A stretch of 64,000 bases of DNA from Chelativorans salis (GTDB lineage: Bacteria; Pseudomonadota; Alphaproteobacteria; Rhizobiales; Rhizobiaceae): NCBI RefSeq assembly GCF_025336525.1, contig NZ_JAOCZP010000001.1:248001-312000 (forward strand). Reading direction: 5' to 3'. A program made the position numbers and the translations under genes. This document shows positions 36,303 to 45,289 of this stretch, piece after piece (the stretch's first letter is position 1; each line of letters opens with the position of its first letter). The notes beneath the pieces were generated by a model. The model made no database searches and was not told the origin of the DNA. It worked only from the letters and a program-made list of their open reading frames with translations.

Positions 36303-37046
36303 TCAGGCGACCGCCTTTGACGGTGCAAACCCGGCGAGTGCGCCCGTATATGCTTTGCGTGCGGGAAAGGCGTAGGCGCCCCTCTTGCCGGTCGTAAGCC
36401 CGAGCGTGACGAGCGCCTCGGCCTGCTTGACGGCCGCACCGACCCCGTCAACCACCGGCACGCCGAACTCGCCCTGAAGCTCGGCGGCAAGGTCGGCCAT
36501 GCCGGCGCAGCCCAGCACGATCGCCTCCGCCCGGTCGTCCTCGAGCGCGCGAACGATCTCGGCGCGCAGCTTGGCGGCGGCGTTCGAAGCCGGGTCCTCC
36601 AGGGAAAGCACGGGAATGTCGGCGGCCCTGACGCGGGCGCGCAGTCCCATCCCATAGCGCGCCACCAGCCCCTCCACCGGCACGCGCGAGCGCTCCGTGG
36701 TGGTGACCACCGTGAAGCGCTGGGCGATGAAAGCAGCGAGGCTGAGCGCAGCCTCGCAGATGCCGATGACCGGAATGCCCGCCATGGCGCGCGCTGCGTC
36801 GAGGCCCGTGTCGTCGAAGCAGGCGATGATAGCCGCATCGGCGTCCGCCTCTTCGCCGCGCGCGATCTCCTCGAGCAGCCCCGGCACGGCCAGCGCCTCG
36901 TCGTAGTAGCCCTCTATCGAGGCCGGGCCCATGCTGGACGTGACCGCTTCGATCACAGTCGTGCCGGCTGCCGCCCGGCGCGCGGCGGCCTCGATGGTGG
37001 CCGTCATGCTGGCGGTCGTGTTCGGGTTGACAACGAGGATGCGCAT
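36303..37046 (-). CDS. Asp/Glu/hydantoin racemase family protein
   Basis: 247 residues. MRILVVNPNTTASMTATIE is the classical start of hydantoin racemases; the two catalytic cysteines lie in AIIACFDDTGLDAAR (about residue 76) and VLGCAGMADLA (about residue 180), both conserved. The enzyme interconverts stereoisomers of a hydantoin, allantoin or amino acid through a two-cysteine mechanism. It is the last gene of a polyamine-type ABC operon (potC-like stop 19 nt upstream), which suggests that the imported compound is a chiral hydantoin- or amino-acid-like nitrogen source. Confidence 0.87.
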   Translation of the reverse strand: MRILVVNPNTTASMTATIEAAARRAAAGTTVIEAVTSSMGPASIEGYYDEALAVPGLLEEIARGEEADADAAIIACFDDTGLDAARAMAGIPVIGICEAALSLAAFIAQRFTVVTTTERSRVPVEGLVARYGMGLRARVRAADIPVLSLEDPASNAAAKLRAEIVRALEDDRAEAIVLGCAGMADLAAELQGEFGVPVVDGVGAAVKQAEALVTLGLTTGKRGAYAFPARKAYTGALAGFAPSKAVA

Positions 37047-37064
37047 TGCGTGGATGAAACTCCC

Positions 37065-37883
37065 TTAGCCGCGCGCGCGGCGGCGGCCGAGATAGACGAT
37101 GCCACCGAGGGTGGCCAGGATGACGAGGAGGGAGAAAACCGTGGTGACCGTGCCAAGTGCGTAGAGCACGGGCGTCGTCACATTGGTTGTCATGCCGTAG
37201 ATCTCCAGCGGCAGCGTGTTGTAGGTGCCGGCCGTCATGAGGCTGCGAGCGAACTCGTCGTAGGACAGCGTGAAGCCGAAAAGGCCGACGCCGATCAGGC
37301 TCGGTGCGATCATCGGCAGGACAACATGGCGGAAGGTCTGCCACGGCGCGGCGCCCAGGTCGCGCGCGGCCTCCTCATAGGCGGGCGAGAAGCGGTTGAA
37401 GACGGCAAACATGATCAGCACGCCAAAGGGCAGCGTCCAGGTCAGATGCGCGCCGAACGCAGAGGTGTACCAGGAGGGGCGGAAGCCGATCTGCTGGAAC
37501 ATGACGCCGATGCCGAGCGAGATGATAATGGAAGGCACGACAAGGCTGGCGACAGCCACATAGAACAGCGCCGTGGAGCCAAAGAACCGGCGCCGGAAGG
37601 CAAGGCCGGCAAGCAGTGAGACGAACACCGTCACGCTCATCACCATCAGGCCGAGGATGAAGGAGCGCCGGAAACTGCCTCCGAAATCGCCGACCGCCTG
37701 CTGCTCGAAGAGATTGGCGAACCAGTGCAGCGACATGCCGTTGAGCGGAAAGGTCAGCCCGCCGCTTGGCCCCTGGAAGGACAGGATCAGGACCGCCGAA
37801 AGAGGCCCGTAGAGGAACAGCACGAAGAGAATGAAGAAGGCTGCGAGGAGGTAGAACCCGCCGGTGCGTTTCTCGTGGTCCAT
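37065..37883 (-). CDS. Polyamine/opine-type ABC transporter permease (PotC-like)
   Basis: 272 residues with about six membrane helices. The EAA loop near residue 170 (EEAARDLGAAPWQTFRHVVLPMIAPS) identifies it as a binding-protein-dependent permease of the spermidine/putrescine class. It pairs with the permease gene 4 nt upstream. Its substrate is inferred only from operon context: the racemase downstream argues against plain polyamines. Confidence 0.88.
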   Translation of the reverse strand: MDHEKRTGGFYLLAAFFILFVLFLYGPLSAVLILSFQGPSGGLTFPLNGMSLHWFANLFEQQAVGDFGGSFRRSFILGLMVMSVTVFVSLLAGLAFRRRFFGSTALFYVAVASLVVPSIIISLGIGVMFQQIGFRPSWYTSAFGAHLTWTLPFGVLIMFAVFNRFSPAYEEAARDLGAAPWQTFRHVVLPMIAPSLIGVGLFGFTLSYDEFARSLMTAGTYNTLPLEIYGMTTNVTTPVLYALGTVTTVFSLLVILATLGGIVYLGRRRARG

Positions 37884-37886
37884 CGT

Positions 37887-38795
37887 TCAGAGCTCCTTGC
37901 GGATGTCGACAACCCGCAGGATGCCGGCGACGAGAAGGAGGACGAGAACGAGCAGCACCACCGCATTGGCGGCGGCAGCCGGATACTGCAGCAGCGACAT
38001 CTGGTTCTTCATGATGAGCGCGACGGATGCACTCTGGCCGCCGGACATCACCTGCACCGTGATAAAATCTGCCATCACCAACGTGACAACGAAGATGGTG
38101 CCAATGGCCATGCCCGGCTTGGCCAGCGGGATAATGACATTCCACAGGATCTGCCAGCCATTGGCGCCAGCATCGCGCGCCGCCTCGATCAGCGAGCGGT
38201 CGATGCGCATCAGCGTATTGAAGATCGGTACCACCATGAACAGTGTGTAGAGATGGACCATGGCGAGAACCACCGCGAACTCGGAGTAGAGCAGCCATTC
38301 GAGCGGCGCCGGCACAAGGCCGCTCTCCACCAGCGCCGCATTGATCAACCCGTTGCGACCGAGCACCGGGATCCACGAGATCATGCGGATGATGTTGGAG
38401 GTGAGGAAGGGCACGGTGCAGACCAGGAACAGCACGATCTGCATCGCCGTCGTGCGGATGTGGAATGCCAGGAAATAGGCCACCCAGAAGCCGATGCAGA
38501 GCGTCAGCGCCCAGACGATGGCCGAGAATTTGAGCGTGTTGAGATAGGTCTTCCATGTGACCCAGGAGCCGAGTGTCTCGGTATAGTTGTAGGTCACGAA
38601 ATCGGGATAGAGCCGGGCAAAGTCATAGTCCCAGAAGCTCACCACGACGATCATGAGAATGGGCGCCACGAGGAACGCACCCAGGATCAGCGTCAGCGGC
38701 GCGGCCTGGAGATAGGGCGCGAGGCGGGCGAGGCTGACGCGGCGCTTCATCCCAGGGGTGGGTTCCGCAATCGAGTGCTCAGCGGTGGCGGACAT
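37887..38795 (-). CDS. Polyamine/opine-type ABC transporter permease (PotB-like)
   Basis: 302 residues. A cytoplasmic N-terminus leads to a first membrane helix (AAPLTLILGAFLVAPILMIVV), five more helices, and the EAA loop LIEAARDAGANGWQILWNVIIPLAKPG. It forms the channel with the PotC-like protein. The ATG at 38795 is preferred; the frame is open further upstream only because it runs through the hairpin repeat at 38825-38938. The promoter-proximal neighbour is the binding-protein gene, separated by that repeat. Confidence 0.88.
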   Translation of the reverse strand: MSATAEHSIAEPTPGMKRRVSLARLAPYLQAAPLTLILGAFLVAPILMIVVVSFWDYDFARLYPDFVTYNYTETLGSWVTWKTYLNTLKFSAIVWALTLCIGFWVAYFLAFHIRTTAMQIVLFLVCTVPFLTSNIIRMISWIPVLGRNGLINAALVESGLVPAPLEWLLYSEFAVVLAMVHLYTLFMVVPIFNTLMRIDRSLIEAARDAGANGWQILWNVIIPLAKPGMAIGTIFVVTLVMADFITVQVMSGGQSASVALIMKNQMSLLQYPAAAANAVVLLVLVLLLVAGILRVVDIRKEL

Positions 38796-38824
38796 GGCTG
38801 CTATCCCGGACGGCAATGCGCAGA

Positions 38825-38938
38825 GATTCCCCTCCCCCTTGTGGGGAGGGGGTGGGGGTTGCCCGAAGGGCAAAGGGAAAGATATTCGTTCATAGCGCGT
38901 TGCGCCGACCCCCTCCCCCCAAGGGGAGGGGAGATTGG
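38825..38938. repeat. Triple-hairpin REP-like intergenic element
   Basis: Three hairpins follow each other: CCCCTCCCC-CTTGT-GGGGAGGGG (about 38829-38852), TTGCCC-GAA-GGGCAA (38859-38873) and CCCCTCCCC-CCAA-GGGGAGGGG (about 38910-38931). The outer two are reverse-complementary to each other, so the whole element can also fold into one large stem. It lies within an operon, between the binding-protein stop and the PotB-like start. Such elements in rhizobial genomes are repeated; here one copy is seen. Confidence 0.7.
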
Positions 38939-38950
38939 AAACACCGCGCC

Positions 38951-40240
38951 TTACGAAGCAATGAACTCGTTCCAGCGCCGCACCATGTAGCGGTCCTCGT
39001 CCATCACCGAGTTCCAGCAGGCGACCTTGCCCATGCGCTCCTCGAACGAGCCGCCGTCGCGCACCGCACCCGCCTTCTCCATCACCTTTCCATCGGGCGC
39101 GAGAATGTCGCCCTCTGCCGGCTTGCCCTCGACCCAGTAGCCCCACTCGTCCTCCGACATGTACTCCTTGGCCGTTTCCATGGCGGCGGAGTAATAACCT
39201 TGGCGATTGAGATAGGCGCCGACCCAGCCCGAGAGGTACCAGTCGATATATTCGTAGGCCGCGTCGAGCCTGGCGCCCTTCAGATGTGCGGCAAGGCCAA
39301 GGCCGCCGCCCCAGGCGCGGTAGCCTTCCTTGAGCGGCTGGTAGACACAGGGGATGCCCTTGGCGCGGACGGCGGCGACGGCCGGCGACCACATGGACTG
39401 GATCACCACCTCGCCCGAGGACATGAGATTGACGCTCTCGTCGAAGGACTTCCAGAAAGCGCGGAACTGGCCGTCGGCCTTGGCCTTGATGAGGAACTCG
39501 ATGGTCTTGTCGATCTCCTCGGTCGTCATGTTGCCCTTGTCGGCATAGGTGATCTCGCCCATCGCCTCCATGATCATGGCGGCATCCATGATGCCGATGG
39601 AGGGGATGTTGAGGATCGAGGTCTTGCCCTTGAAGGCGGGGTCCATGATGTCGGCCCAGGTGGTGATCTCGCGGCCGACGAGGTCCGGGCGGATGCCCAG
39701 CGTGTCGGCGTTGTAGATGGTGGGCACCATGGTCAGCCAGTCGGTCGGCTCAGTGGCGAACGTCGCGGACCCCTGCGCCTCCACGAAGCCGACCGTGTGT
39801 GGCGCCGTGCCCTGCGCGATCTCGCTGTCCGGCGTCAGCTTCCCATCGATGAAGAGCGGGACGATCTTGTCGTAATATTTGAGGCGGTACACCTCCATCG
39901 GCTGCATGACACCGGCCGGGAACACCTTCTTGGCAATCCAGTATTCGATGTCGGCGATGTCGTAGCTGTCGGGCTGGGTGACGGCGCGCTGCGCGGCGGC
40001 GTCGGAATCCGTCGCCGTCATCTCAAGCGTGATGCCGAGGTCTTCCTTGCACTTCTCGGCGATCGCATTGAGGTTCGAGACGCCGGTGCCGAACTGGCGC
40101 AGCGTGATCGGATTCTGCGCCCAGATGGTCGGGAAGCCGGTGATGGCGCCCGAGCCGGCGGCAAGGCCGGCAGCGGCCGCGCCGGTTTTCAGCAGTGAGC
40201 GGCGTGAGATTCCTTTTTGTCCGGTTGTCGTCCTGGTCAT
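38951..40240 (-). CDS. Tat-exported periplasmic binding protein of a polyamine-type ABC transporter (PotD-like)
   Basis: 429 residues. The N-terminus carries a twin-arginine signal (ISRRSLLKTGAAAAGLAAGS), so export of a folded protein by Tat is predicted. The mature part has family-1/PotD-like blocks such as TWADIMDPAFKGKTSIL and AYEYIDWYLSGWVGAYLNRQGY. It captures the substrate for the PotA/B/C-like components. ATG 40240 is preceded by GGGGAA; upstream frame extension is ignored. It lies 33 nt after the ATPase gene. Confidence 0.87.
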   Translation of the reverse strand: MTRTTTGQKGISRRSLLKTGAAAAGLAAGSGAITGFPTIWAQNPITLRQFGTGVSNLNAIAEKCKEDLGITLEMTATDSDAAAQRAVTQPDSYDIADIEYWIAKKVFPAGVMQPMEVYRLKYYDKIVPLFIDGKLTPDSEIAQGTAPHTVGFVEAQGSATFATEPTDWLTMVPTIYNADTLGIRPDLVGREITTWADIMDPAFKGKTSILNIPSIGIMDAAMIMEAMGEITYADKGNMTTEEIDKTIEFLIKAKADGQFRAFWKSFDESVNLMSSGEVVIQSMWSPAVAAVRAKGIPCVYQPLKEGYRAWGGGLGLAAHLKGARLDAAYEYIDWYLSGWVGAYLNRQGYYSAAMETAKEYMSEDEWGYWVEGKPAEGDILAPDGKVMEKAGAVRDGGSFEERMGKVACWNSVMDEDRYMVRRWNEFIAS

Positions 40241-40272
40241 AGCTGTTCCCCTTTTTTCGGATGGTTGTTTCT

Positions 40273-41361
40273 TCAGGCGTCGAGGCGGCCGAGGACGATG
40301 GCGTCTTCGGCGGACCATGCCAGCGGCACGGTGTCGCCGACCCTGATGGGCCGGGCGAAGAACGCCGTGTCGCCGACGATCGCGGTGAAATCGTCGATGC
40401 CCGGACCGGCGAACGACAGTTTCACGGAAGAACCGCGATATTCGATGTTGGAAACCGTACCGGTGAAACCGAGCGCGGGATCGTCCGCCTCGCCGATCCT
40501 TACCCGGTCGGTGCGGATGGCGATGTCGGCGGCTTCTCCGGCCGCGCGCCCACCGCCGCTCGCCACGAAGGCGCCGCCGCCTTCCATGCCGATGGTCGCG
40601 GATTTTTCAGTGGCCTCGGTCACCGTGCCGCTGAGCACGTTATGATCGCCCATGAAACGCGCCACGAAGGCGGTCGCGGGGCGTTCGAACACAGTACGAG
40701 GCACCGCCGCCTGCTCGATGCGCCCGTCATTCATCACAACAACCATATCGGCCAGCGCCATGGCCTCCTCCTGGCTGTGGGTGACGTGAACGAAGGTGAT
40801 ACCGAGCTCGGATTGCAGCTTCTTGAGCTCGGCGCGCATCCTGATCTTCAGGAACGGGTCGAGCGCCGAAAGCGGCTCGTCGAGAAGCAGCGCCTCGGGA
40901 TCGGTGATGAGCGCGCGGGCGAGCGCCACCCGCTGCTGCTGGCCGCCCGACAGTTGCGCCGGCCGGCGCGCGGCATACTCTTCCATATGCGTCAGCCGCA
41001 GCATCTCCAGCGCCCTTTTATGACGCTCCGCCTTGGGCACGCCCTTCATCTTGAGGCTGAAGGCGACGTTCTCCGCCACGTCGAGATGGGGAAAGAGCGC
41101 ATAAGACTGGAACATCATCGCCGTGCCGCGGCGCGCCGGCGGCAGGTCGGTCACCACCGTGTTGCCGAGCCTGATGTCACCCGACGTGATGCTCTCGTGG
41201 CCGGCGATCATGCGCAGCGTGGAAGACTTGCCGCAGCCTGACGGGCCGAGCAGGCAGCAATAGCTGCCGGCCGGAATCTTGAGGCTGACCGCGCGAACCG
41301 CCGTCGTCGCACCATAGGTCTTGGTCACGGAGACGATGTCGATCGCTGCGGCCTTGCTCAT
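40273..41361 (-). CDS. Polyamine/opine-type ABC transporter ATP-binding protein (PotA-like)
   Basis: 362 residues. Walker A GPSGCGKSS, signature [15 protein letters not shown], Walker B LLLDEPLSALDP and H-loop VTHSQEEAM are present. A C-terminal TOBE regulatory domain (about residues 245-362) follows. This is the MalK/PotA class. It is the first gene of the five-gene import operon and is divergent from the GntR regulator at 41640. Confidence 0.92.
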   Translation of the reverse strand: MSKAAAIDIVSVTKTYGATTAVRAVSLKIPAGSYCCLLGPSGCGKSSTLRMIAGHESITSGDIRLGNTVVTDLPPARRGTAMMFQSYALFPHLDVAENVAFSLKMKGVPKAERHKRALEMLRLTHMEEYAARRPAQLSGGQQQRVALARALITDPEALLLDEPLSALDPFLKIRMRAELKKLQSELGITFVHVTHSQEEAMALADMVVVMNDGRIEQAAVPRTVFERPATAFVARFMGDHNVLSGTVTEATEKSATIGMEGGGAFVASGGGRAAGEAADIAIRTDRVRIGEADDPALGFTGTVSNIEYRGSSVKLSFAGPGIDDFTAIVGDTAFFARPIRVGDTVPLAWSAEDAIVLGRLDA

Positions 41362-41639
41362 ACGCTTTCCCTTTGCCCGGGCCCTTTGCTCGGGAAAGGC
41401 AATGCATTATGTGTGCCAGTTGGGTGGAATACGGCTAAGCCCTTGCTCTATCGCCTGTTTTCATGAACATCGTAGTAGGGAAAAAACTTGGCGCACAAAA
41501 CAGCAATGCCCAAAATATGAGCACATTGTCTTCTATTTTGGCAGGGATTGTATCCAATCTTGGGTGTTATCGCATTCAAATTGCCCCTTCCATCCGCGGC
41601 AATTCAGGCTAGAACAGGATGACTTGAGCTCCGGGGGCC
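41362..41639. promoter_or_regulatory. Divergent promoter region between ABC operon and GntR gene
   Basis: The 278 nt are AT-richer than the genes and probably contain both promoters. A self-complementary AATGCATT at 41401-41408 and a hairpin-like CCCGGGCC..CTCGGG next to the ABC operon start are visible. No confident -35/-10 pair was found. Confidence 0.3.
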
Positions 41640-42356
41640 ATGACCATCACCGACCATAAGCCTGCTCACAATGACCGTGCCCCCGAGGATCGCGCACAGA
41701 TCATCCGCGAGCATTTCCGCAACGCCATCATCGAGCGGCGGCTGGCGCCGGGCACGAAATTGTCGGAGAGCGAGGTCGGCGGCCTTTTCGACGTCAGCCG
41801 CACGGTGGTGCGCTCCGCCCTGCAGATGCTGGCCCTCGAAGGGCTGGTGCGCAGCGAGCGCAACCGGGGCGCCTTCGTTGCCACCCCCTCGCCCGACGAG
41901 GCCCGGCAGATCTTCTCCGCCCGCAGGCTGGTCGAGCCCGGCATGGCGGCCGCGGCTTGCGACCGCGTCGCGCCGGCGGACATCGCCGCCTTCCGGACGC
42001 ATCTACGCGGCGAGGCCGGCCTCATGGCGGAGCGTGGGCCGAGCGCCCGGCGCGCGGAGATCAGGGCCTCGGGCGAGTTCCACCTCTTGCTGGCGTCGGT
42101 TGCGGGAAACGACATCCTCTACCGCTTCCTGGAAGAACTGACCGCCCGCTCCTCACTGGTGATCGCTCTTTACGGCCGCTCGGGCGCATCGAGCTGCGGC
42201 CATGACGAGCACCAAGGCATCGTCGAGGCTCTGGAAGCCGGCGATGCGCAACGCGCAAGCGCGCTCATGCTGCAGCACATCGACCACATCGAGGCCGATC
42301 TGGACTTGCGGCTTACGGAAGGCCTCCCCCTGAGCGAGGCGCTGCACCTGCCGTAG
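41640..42356 (+). CDS. GntR-family regulator, FadR/FCD type, likely controller of the ABC-racemase operon
   Basis: 238 residues. The winged helix (about 15-80) reads LAPGTKLSESEVGGLFDVSRTVVRSAL and GLVRSERNRGAFVATPS. The FCD domain follows with EPGMAAAACDRV, ASGEFHLLLASVAGN and a HDEHQGIVEALEAGD histidine pair that would bind metal and an acid ligand. It is divergently transcribed from the five-gene importer/racemase operon with 278 nt between, the classic position of a ligand-responsive repressor. Confidence 0.88.
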   Translation: MTITDHKPAHNDRAPEDRAQIIREHFRNAIIERRLAPGTKLSESEVGGLFDVSRTVVRSALQMLALEGLVRSERNRGAFVATPSPDEARQIFSARRLVEPGMAAAACDRVAPADIAAFRTHLRGEAGLMAERGPSARRAEIRASGEFHLLLASVAGNDILYRFLEELTARSSLVIALYGRSGASSCGHDEHQGIVEALEAGDAQRASALMLQHIDHIEADLDLRLTEGLPLSEALHLP

Positions 42357-42365
42357 CGGGTGCGG

Positions 42366-42380
42366 CGCCCCCAGGGGGCG
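42366..42380. terminator. Candidate hairpin between convergent genes
   Basis: CGCCCCCAGGGGGCG is a perfect palindrome located between the GntR stop (42356) and the SCO stop (42381). It could terminate either transcript, but there is no T-tract on either side, so termination efficiency is doubtful. Confidence 0.35.
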
Positions 42381-42992
42381 TCACGTTCCAGCCACCAGAC
42401 GCTTCAGCTTGTCGTGCATCACCTCCGGATCCTCGCCATAGCCGAGCGTGCCGAAGAAGCGTCCCTCCTCGTCCATCAGGAGCACCGAAGCGGTGTGGTT
42501 GATCGTGTAGTCGTCGCCGTCCTCGGTCGGGACCCGCTCGTAGAAGACCTTATAAGCCTTGGTGACCGTTTCGATCTGCTCCTCGGTTCCGGAGAAGCCG
42601 CGGATCCTCTCGTCGAAAGCATTGAGATACTCCCTCAGTTCCTCCGGGCCATCCCGCTGCCAGTCGACGGAGACGAACACCCAGTTCACCCTGTCGGCGT
42701 CCTGGCCGAGCTTGTCGATCAGGCCCGACATCTCGTAGAGTGTCGTCGGGCAGACGTCGGGGCAGAAGGTGAAGCCGAAGAAGATTGCGCTTGGCTTGCC
42801 GAGGAGATCGGCTTCCGTAACGGTCTTTCCCGTCTCGTCAGTCAGGGTGAAGGGGCCGCCGACATCGGCGACCCCCGAGACCTGCTGGACGCCGGTGGTC
42901 GTCCTCTTCCCCACCAGAAGCGTGAACGCGGTGAGGGTAGCGGCGGTAACGAAGACGGCCACCGCCGCAAGCACAACGACACGCGCGCGCAT
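42381..42992 (-). CDS. SCO1/SenC-family copper metallochaperone
   Basis: 203 residues. An N-terminal membrane anchor (about 5-27) is followed by a thioredoxin-like fold with GFTFCPDVCPTTL, giving the copper-binding CxxxC, and the distal histidine in YTINHTASVLL. SCO proteins deliver copper to the CuA site of cytochrome c oxidase and act in the periplasm. The stop of the upstream PCu(A)C gene overlaps its ATG (42992). Confidence 0.93.
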   Translation of the reverse strand: MRARVVVLAAVAVFVTAATLTAFTLLVGKRTTTGVQQVSGVADVGGPFTLTDETGKTVTEADLLGKPSAIFFGFTFCPDVCPTTLYEMSGLIDKLGQDADRVNWVFVSVDWQRDGPEELREYLNAFDERIRGFSGTEEQIETVTKAYKVFYERVPTEDGDDYTINHTASVLLMDEEGRFFGTLGYGEDPEVMHDKLKRLVAGT

Positions 42993-43480
42993 CAATGCCC
43001 TCCCCCGTGATCATGGCTGTCCTCTGACGCCGGAGCGCCGGCCGGGGCGACGGCCATTTCCACCTCGATCGACCCGGCCTTCTCGAAGGTCAGGGTAAGC
43101 GGCACCCGCTCGCCCTCCTCAATCGGGCCGATAAGATCGCGGAACATGATGTGGAAGGCGCCGGGCTTCAGCTCCACGGTCTCGCCCGCGGGGATTGCGA
43201 TGCCGTCGGGCATCGGTCGCATTTTCATGATGCTGTCGGTCACCTCCATTTTATGGAGTTCGGCCCGCCCGGCCACGGGTGAGGCCGCGCCAACCAGCCG
43301 GTCGGCCTCCTCCCCGTTATTGGTCAGCGTGACGAAGCCACCGCCGGAAGGAGCCGAAGGCGGCGTTGCTCGGGCCCAGGGGTGGATGATGTCGATGGTG
43401 CCGAGCTTATACTCATGAGCGAAGGCGGCGGTGCCGGCGAGGGTCAACGCGGCGGCCAGAAAGATTGGAAGGGTTCGCAT
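42992..43480 (-). CDS. Periplasmic PCu(A)C copper chaperone
   Basis: 162 residues with a signal peptide (MRTLPIFLAAALTLAGTAAFA). The copper motif H(M)x10Mx21HxM is visible as ELHKMEV...MRPMPDG...FHIMF. A His-rich tail (SEDSHDHGGGH) may bind additional copper. PCu(A)C works with SCO in loading cytochrome oxidase. ATG 43480 is chosen because GGAG lies 8 nt upstream. Confidence 0.92.
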   Translation of the reverse strand: MRTLPIFLAAALTLAGTAAFAHEYKLGTIDIIHPWARATPPSAPSGGGFVTLTNNGEEADRLVGAASPVAGRAELHKMEVTDSIMKMRPMPDGIAIPAGETVELKPGAFHIMFRDLIGPIEEGERVPLTLTFEKAGSIEVEMAVAPAGAPASEDSHDHGGGH

Positions 43481-43553
43481 GTTCATTTCTCCATAAGCGC
43501 AAAGACATGAGGCCGGGCGCATCATTCCGCGCAGCGGCCTCAGGGATCAGGCG

Positions 43554-43964
43554 TCAGACGGAGAGGAGCGGCGGTGCGCGGGCTTCGGACGACAGGCCCA
43601 GCGCATCTGGCCGGGGCGGAATCTCCGGTGCCGTAAAATGCAGCGGCGTCGGCCCTTCCGGTGCGAAGGCAGGACCGAGATCAGCGGTAGGAAGCGCGGG
43701 GCTATGAGACGCGGCGGCATGGCACAGTGCCGCGCAGCAATGGTGGGCCGCCCGCTCTAGCGGGTCACCCCCGACAGTGCCCTCAGTGCCTGGAGCCGCG
43801 CCGGTCAGAGAGCAGATGATGAAGGTCGATCCAGGCTGCGGCGCCGCCAAGGCGCCTTGCGCGAACGCGGAGACAAGCCCCTGCAGCAACATCACATAGG
43901 CGACCAGGGCAGCCAGAATGCCTCCCCTCAGCCGATCGCCCAGCATGCCGCGCATAGTCCTCAT
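43554..43964 (-). CDS. DUF2946-like small membrane/exported protein of copper loci
   Basis: About 136 residues. A hydrophobic helix at about 15-35 (GGILAALVAYVMLLQGLVSAFA) is followed by a region with CSLTG and HHCCAALCHAA, a cysteine/histidine motif expected in DUF2946 proteins, then a proline-rich tail. The Cys/His cluster could bind copper. It is upstream of PCu(A)C and SCO on the same strand with a 73-nt gap. The exact start is uncertain (43979, 43964 or 43955). Confidence 0.65.
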   Translation of the reverse strand: MRTMRGMLGDRLRGGILAALVAYVMLLQGLVSAFAQGALAAPQPGSTFIICSLTGAAPGTEGTVGGDPLERAAHHCCAALCHAAASHSPALPTADLGPAFAPEGPTPLHFTAPEIPPRPDALGLSSEARAPPLLSV

Positions 43965-44102
43965 ACTCCCCCATCGCACAGTTGCGCCATGGAGTCACTG
44001 CGGCGAAACGGGCCAGCGGGAAGAGATCGCCGAGATGAAGGTGCTTGTTGACGATTTGAAAGACACGCCCTTACAGGAGGTCGAGCGCGTAGGACCGAAT
44101 GC

Positions 44103-45122
44103 TCATGTTGGCCCGGTTTCCACGGGGAAGCGCACAATGGCCGTTGTGCCGGAACCATCCTGGCGTGGGCCAAACTCGAAAGAGCCACCATACTGGGCCG
44201 CCAACGACCGGACCAGTCGTTGGCCCAAGCCCTTTGACTTCAGTTGCGTACCCTCGGCGAAACCAACTCCGTTGTCGGTGACCGTCAGCCGAAAATCGTC
44301 GCCTTCCCTGGCGAATACCACGCTGATTTCTCCGGCTTGATCCTGCGGGAAGGCATATTTCAGTGTGTTTGTCAGAAGCTCGTTAACGCACAGTCCTATC
44401 GAGACTGCGGTTGATTGGGGGACGTGATGCCTCTCCACCTCGACAGTCAGACTAATCGGCCTCAGGCCCATCAAGGAGGCTCTCAGATCATCACACAAAT
44501 CCGTAACAAACGTGTAGGTGTCGATGACCGCCTCCCCGCTCGCCTGCATCAGCCGATCATGCACCTTCACCATCACCTGTACGCGCTCTCCAATGGAAGT
44601 CAGGGCGGATCGCGCGGCCGGTTCCTCTACTCCATGTTCCTGAAGCCGGATCATGGAAGCGAGCATGGCGAGATGATTACGGGTTCTGTGGTTGCAGTCC
44701 CGCAGGAGGATATCTTTCTCGCGTTCCGAAATCGTCAGCCTTTGATTTCCGAGGTAAAGCCTATGAACTGCAACGTGCATCATCTCAATGCTTGAGGCGA
44801 TCAGGAGGCCCACGGCCGAGAACAGGATAAGCACGAAAAAGTCCCGTTCTTCTGCAATCGTCAGTTCTTGGTAGGGCGCGAGAAACAGGTAAGCCAGGGC
44901 GGCAATGCTCAACACGAGTGCAAAGAATCCGCTCCCACGATCGAACAGCAGAGCCGTTACTACGACGGCGAGTATAAAGATAAGAAACGGATAGCCGTTC
45001 AGCCGGGGCCAAAGCCATAAATCCAAAGCCGTGGCCGCCGCAACAATAAGGAACGTTGTGACGTAACGAGCCCACACCGGCCAGGTTCGGGTGGGGAGAG
45101 GTTCATTTAACAGCCAGTTCAT
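44103..45122 (-). CDS. Sensor histidine kinase, HWE/HisKA_2 type with N-terminal DUF4118
   Basis: 339 residues. Four membrane helices (about 20-125) form a KdpD-like DUF4118 sensor. The kinase part has RDCNHRTRNHLAMLASMI, where H of NHRTRNH is the phospho-acceptor in the HisKA_2 class, and an ATPase lid with NELLTNTLKYAFP and VTDNGVGF. Such kinases are abundant in alphaproteobacteria and often act in the general stress or light response. No response regulator is adjacent, so its partner is elsewhere. Confidence 0.88.
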   Translation of the reverse strand: MNWLLNEPLPTRTWPVWARYVTTFLIVAAATALDLWLWPRLNGYPFLIFILAVVVTALLFDRGSGFFALVLSIAALAYLFLAPYQELTIAEERDFFVLILFSAVGLLIASSIEMMHVAVHRLYLGNQRLTISEREKDILLRDCNHRTRNHLAMLASMIRLQEHGVEEPAARSALTSIGERVQVMVKVHDRLMQASGEAVIDTYTFVTDLCDDLRASLMGLRPISLTVEVERHHVPQSTAVSIGLCVNELLTNTLKYAFPQDQAGEISVVFAREGDDFRLTVTDNGVGFAEGTQLKSKGLGQRLVRSLAAQYGGSFEFGPRQDGSGTTAIVRFPVETGPT

Positions 45123-45289
45123 GAAATCTTCAACGCACTCATCCCGCCAACGTTCATCTAAAATTTGTTTGAGTTGGTCTTCGTGAACATCTGACAGCCA
45201 TATCGCTGCACCCTAGCGCGCTGAAACCGAGATACCGGCTTTCGCCAACGGCTCGACAAACAGGCGACAGTGCGTCTGTCTTCGGCGGT

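Noticed and set aside
38825-38938. CRISPR array
   Set aside because: The repeats are inverted hairpins without regularly spaced unique spacers.
37725-38990. A 421-residue + strand frame over the ABC permease genes
   Set aside because: Shadow of the permease genes with His/Arg/Glu-rich, repetitive composition.
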